Assembly (NCBI GenBank): GCA_964019695.1
Contig: OZ026515.1
Coordinates: 71,621,644-71,685,643 of the forward strand
Reading direction: 5' to 3'
From: Loripinus fragilis
Taxonomy: Eukaryota > Mollusca > Bivalvia > Lucinida > Lucinidae
DNA: 64,000 nucleotides
Under the pieces are notes generated by a model, which was not told the DNA's origin, did not search any database, and was given only the letters and a program-made list of their open reading frames with translations. The position numbers and the translations under genes are program-made. Shown in pieces: positions 57,901 through 64,000 of this stretch (its first letter is position 1; the number at the start of each line of letters is the position of its first letter).

Positions 57901-60900
57901 TTTAAACAACATCTCCTGAACCACTTATCAAAATTCAAAATAAATTCACAGAAATGTTCCTTTTAATGCCCTCTAATAAAACTGCACAAACGATTCTGCT
58001 CCACTGAACAAAAGGCCACCAGAGCTCCATAAGAAACATCTTTAAGCAACATCTCCAGTGGAACCACTGGCCCAATTTCAAAATAATTTCACAGATATGT
58101 TCCTTATATAGCCATGTACCAAAATTGCACAAACCATTCGATTCTGCTGAACAAAATGGCCACCAGAGCTTAGAATAGAAATATCTTTAAATGACATCTC
58201 CTAAACCACTGGTGGATATTCATAATACTGTCACACAAATCTTATGCCCTCTTTCAAACCAGGGCTAAAAATAGTTTGCTTTTAAACATCATCATCTCCT
58301 CATGAGCCAGGACTTAGGTGAGCGACCCAGGGCATCAGGGCACTCTTTGCTTCAATATGAAAGACTGTTGTGAAACTGTCAAAATTGGAAATGAACTCAC
58401 TACTAAGGTGACAATGTAATGCTCATCTGTCAAATGTTAAAGTGGTCTTCAGTAGGCAGGGCTATAGGTGGAATCTTCTAAAAGAGTCTTCCATTAGAGC
58501 TTTCAGAATTTAAAAATGATTTTTAATGAAATGATCAATTGGTAATACTCTACCAAAATAGCTTAAAAGTTTCTTTGAAACCAATGATAAATTATTTTAC
58601 TGAAATGGTGAGTATGTATAGAGGAGGCTGAGCAGTGGGATCAGCAGGCTCTGACACCGTTCTATCACCACCTCTGGTATCTGCCTGCATGTTTAGGGTA
58701 AACAAAAAATTTCAGCGTAAAATTGTAAATATTTTCTTACCCATAATTTTTAGCATATGTTTTGGGTGCTCAAAAGAACCGTCTCATTGAGACGGTTCTT
58801 TTGAGTACCCACAACATATGTTTTGGTTGAGAAATAAGAAAATTATTTTTCTGGAATGCACTCTTAACTGAAGGCCTGTTCCATACAACCTGCCAATGCT
58901 TATTAATGTTTGTGTGTTATGTTGATTTTACAGATACCTTGAAGGAGAAGAAAGAAATGACAAGCGAAGTGTTGGAGCGGTTGAAGGCCGCTAACAAACG
59001 GAAAACAGCAGTCATGCTGCCCATGGGTGTTCCTGCAAAACGTGGTCGAGGTCGGGCCATGCCACGTGGTCGTCCGATCACTCTGCCTGCCAACTGTACA
59101 CCATTACGCCTACAGAGAGTCATGATGCAGAATAAAGAACTCAGTGACAGTCTACCTCTAGTGACTCCTGATATTCAAAGTGTCTCTAAAAATAAGCTGA
59201 AAGATGATTCTTCTAAAGCTAATGAGAATTATTTTGAGCTCACTCTTGACCATGATTATTGTAAGACAAGGAAAGATCCGTCTGAGCAGGGACAGAAAGA
59301 GGAGGATATTAAGGAGGCTGTCTCAAAAGATAAAGAAAACAATAATGTGAGAACTAAGGACACAGGAGTTTCATTCAGTCTAGCTGATACTGAAGATGGA
59401 GAGTTGATAGACAACATGGGTTGTGCTAAATCTGATACAGTCTTAATGAATTCCTGTAATACGTGGAGTAAGAGAAATTACAGAAAACAAAGAGCTGAAA
59501 GCCCTGTGGTTGATTCGGGGCAGTATTTTGATAAAATACCTACTTACTATACAGCTCTGTCTATCCCCAAGAAACCAATGAGACGATCGGCAAGTGACAG
59601 TATTAAAACCGGTCTGTGTTTTCAGGACTTCCTGGAAAGGGATGTATCTCCAGCTAGAGACACTTCTGCTTATAGTAAACTTCCCGACTATTACAGTACA
59701 TTTACGAATAGTACCAAATATGATAAAAATGGAAATTATTCACAGGAAAGCAAGACAAGTAGTGGTTATTCTAGTCGAAGTCAGAGCCCATCAGTGATTG
59801 ACTCAGTGCGACATTCTAGGTCAAGGTCACCATCATATATAAGATCAGCTCATAGACATGATAGATCCGTGTCAAGCAGGCGAGATCCATCCAGGAATCG
59901 CTCTTTTTCGTCTGGTTCAAGATATTCTAGTTGCAGGTCTTGCTCAACGTCAAGGTCAAGATCAGTTTCTTCACTCAGTAGCAGGTGAGCTGTTGATACA
60001 GTAACAGGGGTGTAAATTCCACTTGCCCGCTCGCATTTGCGAGTAAAATTTTATGCAGGGCGAGTAAAAGTTTTGAAAATTTGTGTAGTGCTTTATAATT
60101 TACAGCATCTCGGATAAAAATTGGGAACATGAAGGGCGAGTAACTTATTTGGAAATTTTACAACCCTGAGTAAAGTAAAATGGCCACTCTCAAAAATACA
60201 GAAAATTGGTTTTCAAGACCAATTATCACTTAATGCAGGTCAGAAGTATTGCAGAATGCTCCAAGGGGAGCATTCTGCAATACTTTCAACCTTCATTAAG
60301 CTACCAGTTGTCTTTAAGATCTTTGTTTTGTCTATTTTTGAGTGGCAGTTTTACACAGGTTTTACTGAACAGGTCAACCTCGCTATGTCAAACTTGCTTA
60401 TCTCGAATACACAGCATATATAGAAGTGATCATCCATTCCCAAGCATTACCCCTATATTGCTTTGTATTTCAAACCTGTTTATGTCGAACTTGGTTATCA
60501 CGAAATCTCAGCTATATCGAAGTGTTTTTTCATTCCTGAAAATAAGTTTTAAGCTTCTTTACTACTACTTGCGTCAAAGTAAATTTTGTGTTTGTCAAAA
60601 AAATTAAACAATATGAATGTCAAACAAAGTAATTAACCTTCAGACATCGAACAATAGCCTTTAGTTCAGTCCAGTATAATCCATTGTTGCGGGTAATCGC
60701 CAATTAGTTATAGCGTGGAGGCGGCCATTGTTCATTGATCAGCTGGTTGTGTATATATAATTGCATCGATTGACCTTGACAATGCAACACCACCCAGGTG
60801 TGCTTGATTTGAACATCAGAAAATTCATTCAAGTTTTAATGTTGTTTATCGGTGTCCTTTGATGAGACATTTTCGACAGTCTTTACTCATACAACTTGGT

Positions 60901-63782
60901 TTGGTTTTTATGTTTGTTTATTCTCTTGAAAAAAAAATGGAAGTTTAAATAACTAAAGCCTGTTTTCACAATTTCCCTATTTAATACTAGTAACTTAAAA
61001 AGTCAAAGTTTTCAAAATATTGTTTATCCCTCGCTAAGGCTGTGGTGTTAGGGCTGTCCACAATGTAATTAAAATGGAAATAAAACAAACTAAAATGGAT
61101 TTCTTTTGTCTTCATTTCTATCTGGTTTCCAGTAGGAACAGTTTTACTACACATGTACTGCTAAAGTATGTCTTGGAGAAATTGAACATGTAGATTATAT
61201 TTGGGAGACGTCACATTTTGCTTATGTCGAACTTCAGATAACTCGAAGTATTTTCTGCATCCCTTGGACTTTGAGATAGTGAGGTTGACCTGTATTTGAT
61301 AGATTTTGAAAATCATGTCCTTTTTTAATGATGGTAAACATTTGATAATACAAATTTTCAAAAATACCATATTTTGATTTCCAACAAATGCTGTATCTCG
61401 ATTTCAATTAAGAAAATCTCATTATTTTTATTATTGTGGCCGTAATAATTTCTAAGCAAACAACATTGAATTCATTACAGTCATGATAATATGTGGGCTA
61501 TGGGCACAATACTTTTACGTCCAAAGTGAAACAGATAAATGATCTATGGCCCATTGGGGCCTTCAGTATTGGGCATTTATTAATGCAGATGTAAATTCCT
61601 TCTTAATTAAGAATAGGGAGTGAAGTGGCTCAGTGGTAGAGTGCTTGACTAGACACTGTGGGGTCGCGGGTTCGAGCCTCACCGGCATCACTGCGTTGTG
61701 TCCTTGAGCAAGACACATTGATCCTAGCATAGTACTGGTTCAACCCAGAAAGACCCGTCCCTACATAACTGAAAGATTGTTGATGGGACCTAAAGAAACA
61801 AATCAAACAAAACAAAAAAAATCTTAATTAAGAAGAGGAGTCCTTAGAAACCAAGAAGAAACTGCACAAAGGAAAGTTCTACTTGGAGCTATTTCAGTGC
61901 TGCATTTAGTAGCTTGAGGAAAATATATTTATAAGAGATAGTTTCCTCAGAGAATGTTTTTTAAGACTTGATTATGCTCTAAAGTATGTGCCAAACCGAA
62001 ATATATATAACAGAAAGGAAAAATAGCCACATAAATAGACTAATGTACAAATCATCTATCACACCCATTCACTTAACATTACATATAATACTAATAACTC
62101 CTATTTTTGATCGCAGGTCCCACTCATCGTCCGGTCCCTCGTCGTGTTCATCAAGGTCAAGTAGGTCATGCTCATCCAGATCAAGGTCACCGTCCGAAGA
62201 CAGAGGATGGAGACAAGAACGTAGCATACGTGGAAGTAGATCCAGAAGAAACAGGTATATTGAAAACTATAGAGGAATTAACATAACATGAGAGCTCATG
62301 TGGGCCTCAACGCAACAAAACCTGTCATCGGGGTTTCCGACAAAGTGAGACTCAAACCAGTCTCCTCAGCTACTGAGACTAACTAGAAAATTGAAAATTT
62401 GCTTGATGCAAGTTTAGATATGATACTTTCCAATAAGCGAATAGCAAAGGCCCTGATCAGACTGCGCTGATGTGCAGGCTGGTCTGCTTCTGTGTTGTTA
62501 GTAAATACTGAGACAGGTTTTCTCGCATCGAGGGCCATGTATTATTGAATTTATGCAGGTTTTCTCGCATCGAGGGCCATGTATTATTGAATTTATGAAA
62601 CAAGTTGGGGAAAAAGAGAAAAATGTGAGGCCTTGCTGTTTATTTTATTGCTTCTTCGCAACAAGTTTAATAAATTCAGTAAAACAGAAGCACAAATGTT
62701 AAGATTCTATCATATACTCATAATTATTATTTAAGTCTGAACTCTTTCTACTGTTTCTCATCAAAACCTGTTCTGGTTTAACCCTTTGTATACTGATGGA
62801 TTCTTCCTTCTGGTTTGATACAATAAACTTGGGATAGTCCATTGTACACATCTAGGAGTGTCAAATATTGTACTCTTTTGTCTGAAGATCTTTTTTACCT
62901 TTACAAACAGTGTAGACCCTGACGAAAGGCAGCATTATGCTGCATTTCATCTGGGTCTTCACTGTTTGCAAAAGTACTCATTTAGGGGTCTCCCGAAGAC
63001 AAAGAGAATAATGTTTGATTACCACCAGAAGCAATTATTGTTTTGGTAGACTAAAAAAATAATATTCAATACTTGATATCCCTATTGCACACAGTTGTCC
63101 ATGTAGCCAGGGAAACTGAACTAGATGGGAACCAGAAGTGCCAAAGTACTTTATTTACTCTATAACAGGACGACCTCATGGGAAATTTTTATGAATTTTT
63201 GTTGTCTGCTGATTTTTTTCGAAATCAACTTTTTCAAAATATTCTTTCAGGAATATTATCAGAGTGTCAAACAGTTTGGATTAAGATCAGGCCCAACATT
63301 TTGTGGGCCTGGTCTGGGTTCAAACTATTTGCTAAGGTTATCAGCAGACGACAATAGAAGGCATAGAGTTAACAGGTGCTTATGAAATTATGGTATTCAT
63401 TAAAAATTTAGCCCATTATTCATCTCATTAAAATTTTGGGTTATTCATTAAAATAATACCAATTATTCATTAACGGCAAAAAGGGTGGCAAAGAAATCTG
63501 ATTATTCACTATTCATTATTTTTTTTCTTCAATTCATTAAAAAAGTAGCATTATTCAATTTTTTTAGGCCCTCAATATTCACTATTCATTATTTTTTTGG
63601 CTCATTATTCACTATTCATTATAAAAAAGGGCCATTATTCACAAATCATTATACCCCATCCAGACCCTCATACAACCTCAAACTGTTTGTTATATATTCA
63701 GGACTTTCTCCAGATTCAGTCTTTCAAGTTCAAGGTCGTTGTCTAGAAGTAGAAGTAGGAGAGCCAGTCACTCAAGACATAG
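48906..63782 (+). CDS. PPARGC1-like: PGC-1 family transcriptional coactivator (PPARGC1-like), seven exons, 3' incomplete
   Basis: Exons: 48906-48971, 52103-52295, 55029-55089, 56111-56145, 58934-59984, 62117-62254, 63702-63782. All introns are GT-AG and the phases join without a stop, giving about 541 residues. Visible features are the LXXLL box LNGLL (residues 54-58), SGLPS (64-68, like the PGC-1 alpha activation-domain end DGLPSF), a basic stretch with RGRGR and PRGRP (155-166), LDHDYC (223-228, the HCF-binding D-H-x-Y type motif), and an RS-rich region from about residue 398 on. PGC-1 proteins are nuclear coactivators that drive mitochondrial and energy genes. The RRM expected after the RS region must lie beyond 64000. 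The start is the first ATG of the first exon seen; an upstream coding exon cannot be excluded. No family member other than PGC-1 fits all these motifs. Confidence 0.85.
49712..49905 (+). mobile_element. SINE family 2 copy
   Basis: GGGATAGCTCAGTTGGGAGA head (A box), GTGTGATCCTCACCTGGGGC in place of the B box, GTTGTGTCCTAGAGCAAGGC, ACTGGTTAAACCCAGGAAG, tail GGGACGTAAAGCCTCAAAC. Confidence 0.8.
51392..51470. mobile_element. GAGACGGTTC hairpin element, copy 3
   Basis: TGTTGTGGTACTCAAAAGAG with far arm GAGACGGTTCTGTTGAACAC. The left arm carries a different change (GCTGCCTCA) that breaks pairing, so this copy is worn. Confidence 0.75.
51523..51601. mobile_element. GAGACGGTTC hairpin element, copy 4 (perfect core)
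   Basis: The 18-base arms 51548-51565 and 51567-51584 are exact inverses around a single base. Outer arms ACATATGTT / AACATATGT pair as well with a small gap. It has the family's flanks (CATATTTCTCAACC before and AAACTGATGGATAAGAAAAT after). Confidence 0.88.
51780..51982. mobile_element. 203-bp palindromic MITE with TA duplication, copy 1
   Basis: CAGTAAAACTTGTGTAAAA at 51780 pairs with TTTTACACAGGTGTTACTG ending 51982; TA flanks both sides. Inner arms AGTATTGCAGAATG and CATTCTGCAATACT meet at the centre, so the entire element is one hairpin. TA targeting and CAGT ends fit Tc1/mariner-type MITEs. The second copy is at 60168-60366. Confidence 0.85.
52103..52295 (+). CDS. PGC-1-like exon b with LXXLL box
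   Basis: Acceptor TATATATAG, donor GAAG|GTATTT, phase 0 in and phase 1 out. It encodes 64 residues, strongly acidic. LNGLL followed by DLDD is the nuclear-receptor box, and SGLPSMPGI follows it at about the spacing seen between the LXXLL and DGLPSF in vertebrate PGC-1 alpha. LLEQFEE ends the exon. Confidence 0.85.
52320..52530. repeat. Foldback repeat with AGGGGGTTCGCTTGAACCC head
   Basis: ATGAAAATGAAATAATTTGG (52394) is mirrored by CCAAATTATTCCATTTTCAT (52422-52441). Outer words GGGGGTTCGCTTGAACCCC and GAACCCCCTTTCC also relate. A related piece lies at 14370-14505 inside array-ended element 2. Confidence 0.7.
52755..53015. mobile_element. Head-to-head pair of family 2 SINEs
   Basis: Positions 52755-52925 are a + copy (GCGCAGTGATTCAGTTGGTA, GTTCAAGTC B box, TTGAACAAGACA). 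Positions 52917-53015 are a truncated - copy (GAAGCTTGAACCTGCAACCC, CGAGTCAAGCACTCTACCAC, TGAGCCACCATGCTCC). They meet near GACTGAAGGACACAATGCAG and can fold on each other through their tRNA heads. Confidence 0.75.
53103..53282. repeat. Family C copy 3
   Basis: TTTGCAAACAGTTTGGACAC then CAGATCAGGCC is mirrored by GCCTGATCTG and GGTCCAAACTTTTTGACC. The body has AGCAGAAAAGCATGCAAAAT and CCTAGCAAGCAAAGAGTTA. The foldback head and body are shared with 46872, 47464 and 63258. Confidence 0.7.
53451..53782 (+). mobile_element. SINE family 1, copy 4
   Basis: TTTCCAGT flanks it (53443-53450 and 53783-53790). Complete head (CATAGCACAGTCGGTAACGT), B box GAGTTCGATCCC, body and A-rich tail. It lies in PGC-1 intron b-c. 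Confidence 0.88.
54089..54163. mobile_element. GAGACGGTTC hairpin element, copy 5 (worn), with SINE 2 fragment downstream
   Basis: TGGATTCTCAAAATAACCAT and GAGACGGTTCTGTTAATTAA pair loosely; CATGTATTTT and AACATATGTTTT form the outer arms. A 3' fragment of SINE family 2 follows at 54226-54325 (CAGTACTGGTTCAACCCAGA, TGTTGACTGGGATGTAAAGC). Confidence 0.7.
54855..55008. mobile_element. GAGACGGTTC hairpin element, copy 6, with paired base changes
   Basis: Arms 54882-54896 (CTCAAAAGAACTGTC) and 54904-54918 (GACAGTTCTTTTGAG) are exact inverses. Compared with the family core (AACCGTC / GACGGTT) both arms changed, C to T on one side and G to A on the other. Flanks are the family's (GGCCTCCAGGTAAGAGTGCG before, TTAAACTGATGGATAAGAAA after). 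Confidence 0.85.
55029..55089 (+). CDS. PGC-1-like exon c
   Basis: Acceptor TTGTTTTCAG, donor CAG|GTAAAT. It completes a Val codon and then encodes SQTLTDCDSLEPTFDSSQN, acidic and serine-rich. Phase 1 in, phase 2 out, which fits both neighbours. The short exon has no family motif of its own; phase fit and splice sites support it. Confidence 0.7.
55380..55860. repeat. Tandem repeat E (~165-bp units) in intron c-d
   Basis: About three units with TCTGAAACCACAAGGCC, TTTGGTATGTAGTATCACCT, AGTGGACCTCTACC, GTGTTCAAATTATGGCCCTG and CGTCCCGGGGATCAC. Degenerate. Non-coding. Confidence 0.8.
56111..56145 (+). CDS. PGC-1-like exon d (35 bp microexon-sized)
   Basis: Acceptor TCTTGTAG, donor AAA|GTGAGT. 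It completes Ser, then ELPVEDKSGKK. Phase 2 in, phase 1 out. Skipping it would shift the frame, because 35 is not a multiple of three. Support is by splice sites and phase only. Confidence 0.65.
56287..56487 (+). mobile_element. SINE family 2 copy
   Basis: GGAGCGCATAGGTAGAGTGC (A box), GGGTTCAAGCCTC (B box), TTGTGTCCTTGAGCAAGACA, GAACTGGTTCAACACATGAA, tail AAAGAATCAAATCAAACAAA. Confidence 0.85.
56605..56750 (+). mobile_element. tRNA-derived SINE, third type
   Basis: GAGCCTTGTGGTGTAGTGGA (A box like tRNA-Val/Asp heads) and GGTTCGTTCCCC-like B box, then a body ending GACCTTAGCTGTTGGTGGGA and CATTAAACACAAACAAATAA. It is only about 145 bp and is inserted in a tandem repeat D unit, which reads on as AATTTCACAGAAATGTTCCTC. 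Confidence 0.75.
56979..57620. mobile_element. Palindrome-headed element in intron d-e
   Basis: Positions 56979-57125 form a 147-bp palindrome: ATCCACCATGAG, GTAGGATAGAGATATCTCAC, CCGAGGGGTC, TTTAACCAGGGA and their inverses. The rest is non-coding and ends near CATGTAAGATAGAAATTTCT and TATCTTATATCATG at 57555-57608, which repeats the arm word TAGGATAGAGAT in changed form. It is cleanly inserted in tandem repeat D. Same design as the 17867 unit. Confidence 0.7.
58700..58865. mobile_element. GAGACGGTTC hairpin element, copy 7 (perfect core, inverted)
   Basis: Arms 58769-58786 and 58788-58805 are exact inverses around one base, and GCATATGTTTTGGGTG pairs with TACCCACAACATATG outside with few mismatches. 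Family flanks are inverted (TTTCTTACCCAT before, GCACTCTTAACTGAAGGCCT after). It lies about 130 bp upstream of main exon e. Confidence 0.88.
58934..59984 (+). CDS. PGC-1-like main exon e
   Basis: A 1051-bp exon open throughout. It starts NTLKEKKEMTSEVLERLKAA and KRKTAV, a charged helix-like lead, then AKRGRGRAMPRGRP (basic, with an AT-hook-like P-R-G-R-P core), TPLRLQRVMMQNKE, and FELTLDHDYCKTRK at 59230-59275. Next is an acidic linker, then two similar words KIPTYYTALS (319-328) and KLPDYYSTFT (367-376), and finally Ser-Arg clusters (HSRSRSPSYIRS onward). Donor CAG|GTGAGC. Confidence 0.9.
60168..60366. mobile_element. Palindromic TA-type MITE, copy 2
   Basis: AGTAAAATGGCCACTCTCAA pairs with TTTTTGAGTGGCAGTTTTAC; inner arms GTATTGCAGAATGCTCC and GGGAGCATTCTGCAATAC meet at 60258-60262. 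The left terminal bases are eroded. Between 60000 and 60160 there is a short foldback (GCGAGTAAAATTTT / GGGCGAGTAA words). Confidence 0.8.
60369..61293. mobile_element. 0.9-kb TIR element (ends ACAGGTCAACCTCGCTAT)
   Basis: ACAGGTCAACCTCGCTAT at 60369-60386 and its inverse ATAGTGAGGTTGACCTGT at 61276-61293 match at 17 of 18. Inward come repeated words GTCGAACTTG and CTCGAA. No transposase frame remains; the 133-codon frame at 60206-60607 spans the MITE and this element's left end and is not a gene. A left-end fragment lies at 29165-29291. The ends resemble Tc1/mariner-type elements, but TA flanks were not clear. Confidence 0.8.
61615..61822 (+). mobile_element. SINE family 2 copy (best preserved)
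   Basis: AGTGGCTCAGTGGTAGAGTG (A box), GGTCGCGGGTTCGAGCCTC (B box), GTGTCCTTGAGCAAGACACA, TAGTACTGGTTCAACCCAGA, tail GATGGGACCTAAAGAAACAA and AATCAAACAAAAC. Flanking words TTAATTAAGAA occur at 61602-61612 and 61825-61835, a likely target duplication. Confidence 0.9.
62117..62254 (+). CDS. PGC-1-like exon f, RS domain
   Basis: Acceptor GATCGCAG, donor ACAG|GTATAT, phase 2 in and out. Of 45 full codons about half are Ser or Arg, with RSRSPSEDRG as a likely SR-kinase target. The RS domain of PGC-1 alpha couples the coactivator to RNA processing; the same role is inferred here. Confidence 0.85.
62525..62600. repeat. Tandem duplication of ~46 bp
   Basis: GGTTTTCTCGCATCGAGGGC and CATGTATTATTGAATTTATG occur twice in direct succession (62516-62555 and 62562-62600). 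The exact copies point to a recent slip. Confidence 0.85.
63258..63380. repeat. Family C copy (inverted foldback)
   Basis: TCAAACAGTTTGGATTAAGA and TCAGGCCCAACA are mirrored by TGGGCCTGGTCTGGG and TTCAAACTATTTGCTAAGG. A body related to the other family C copies lies on its left (63170-63257). After it, 63385-63660 is a low-complexity run of CATTATTCACTATTCATT words. Confidence 0.65.
63385..63660. repeat. Low-complexity ATTCATTATT / TTCACTATTC tract
   Basis: Many irregular repeats of TTATTCACTATTCATTA. The frame at 63485-63790 reads through this tract and is not a protein; only its last part overlaps the real exon g in another frame. Confidence 0.8.
63702..63782 (+). CDS. PGC-1-like exon g, RS domain continued
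   Basis: Acceptor ATATATTCAG, donor CATAG|GTAAGT. Reading phase 2 gives TFSRFSLSSSRSLSRSRSRR then ASHSRH. Only this phase gives Ser-Arg repeats, and it is the phase set by exon f. The gene goes on beyond the window; its RRM has not been reached. Confidence 0.82.
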
Positions 63783-63798
63783 GTAAGTGAGCCACTGA

Positions 63799-64000
63799 TT
63801 GTTTTTTTTGTTTGATTCTTTACTTCCCAGTCAACAGCTATGGTCATGTTGGACGTTCAGCTCACCTAATCACACTTTTTTTCCTGGGCAAGCTTGACTA
63901 AGCAGTTAACCAGTACTTTGTGCACATACTTTTGCTTGTAACTGACAACTACCCTCTTGAACCAGCGGAAGGGAGGAGAGTGACCATATAAATTATTTCA
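63799..64000 (-). mobile_element. SINE family 1, copy 5 (cut by window end)
   Basis: On the plus strand it begins with the tail TTTTTTTTGTTTGATTCTTTAC and continues GTCAACAGCTATGGTCATG, TCACACTTTTTTTCCTGGGC and GTGCACATACTTTTGCTTG. The tRNA head lies beyond 64000. It starts 17 bp after the donor site of PGC-1 exon g. Confidence 0.9.

Larger units (their letters stand above)
56545..58300. repeat. Tandem repeat D in intron d-e, split by two insertions
   Basis: Units of ~115 bp (GAACCACTGGTCCAAATT, AATTTCACAGAAATGTTCCT, TGCCCTCTACCAAAATTGCA, AATGGCCACCAGAGCT, AAGAAATATCTTTAAA). They are interrupted by the SINE at 56605-56750 and by the palindrome-headed element at 56979-57620. At least eight units are visible. 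Related to 34160-34560. Confidence 0.8.

Noticed and set aside
60206..60607. 133-codon frame downstream of PGC-1 exon e
   Set aside because: It spans the palindromic MITE and the left end of a TIR element; no domain, and it lies in an intron.

Overview
The window looks like nuclear DNA from an invertebrate animal. A bivalve or other mollusc is the best guess, though the sequence alone cannot prove it. The reasons are a spliced animal gene with GT-AG introns, very dense decayed transposons, several tRNA-derived SINE families, and long introns filled with small hairpin elements. No bacterial-style operon, rRNA or CRISPR array was seen.

The one convincing host gene is at the right end on the + strand (48906-63782, continuing past the window). 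Seven exons with matching phases encode about 541 residues of a PGC-1 family transcriptional coactivator (PPARGC1-like). The protein has an LXXLL nuclear-receptor box, a DHDYC motif matching the HCF-binding motif of PGC-1 proteins, and a growing RS-rich tail. The RRM usual for the family must lie downstream. Its introns hold at least five copies of a perfect or near-perfect hairpin element, two copies of a palindromic TA-flanked MITE, tandem repeats and tRNA-SINEs.

Left third (1-15 kb): remains of non-LTR retrotransposons (1-560, 1895-3440 minus, 3935-7930) and at least two broken Penelope-like elements (4436-6830 and 8470-10470). These are cut up by repeated insertions of a roughly 330-bp unclassified repeat (family A/A'). 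One Penelope copy carries a 236-bp insertion with a complete minus-strand type I hammerhead ribozyme (6501-6546). At 11.8-14.7 kb are two elements whose ends are inverted arrays of a short word.

Middle (15.7-25.6 kb): a multi-level nest of DNA transposons, including a hAT-type element with a perfect 8-bp target duplication (17273-18713), and a second hAT-like element split by a 3.5-kb insertion that holds a third array-ended element. From 29.3 to 34.15 kb is a defective Ty3/gypsy-type LTR retrotransposon on the minus strand with LTRs, polypurine tract, Gag, protease, RT and RNase H, but with most of its integrase deleted. From 35 to 48 kb the window is mainly tandem and TIR repeats, a GA microsatellite, and a complete 1.3-kb hAT-like element with TAGGG-type arrays.

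Apart from the PGC-1 gene, almost every reading frame here belongs to a dead transposon. Nothing suggests the elements work together; the interest lies in their structures and nesting.
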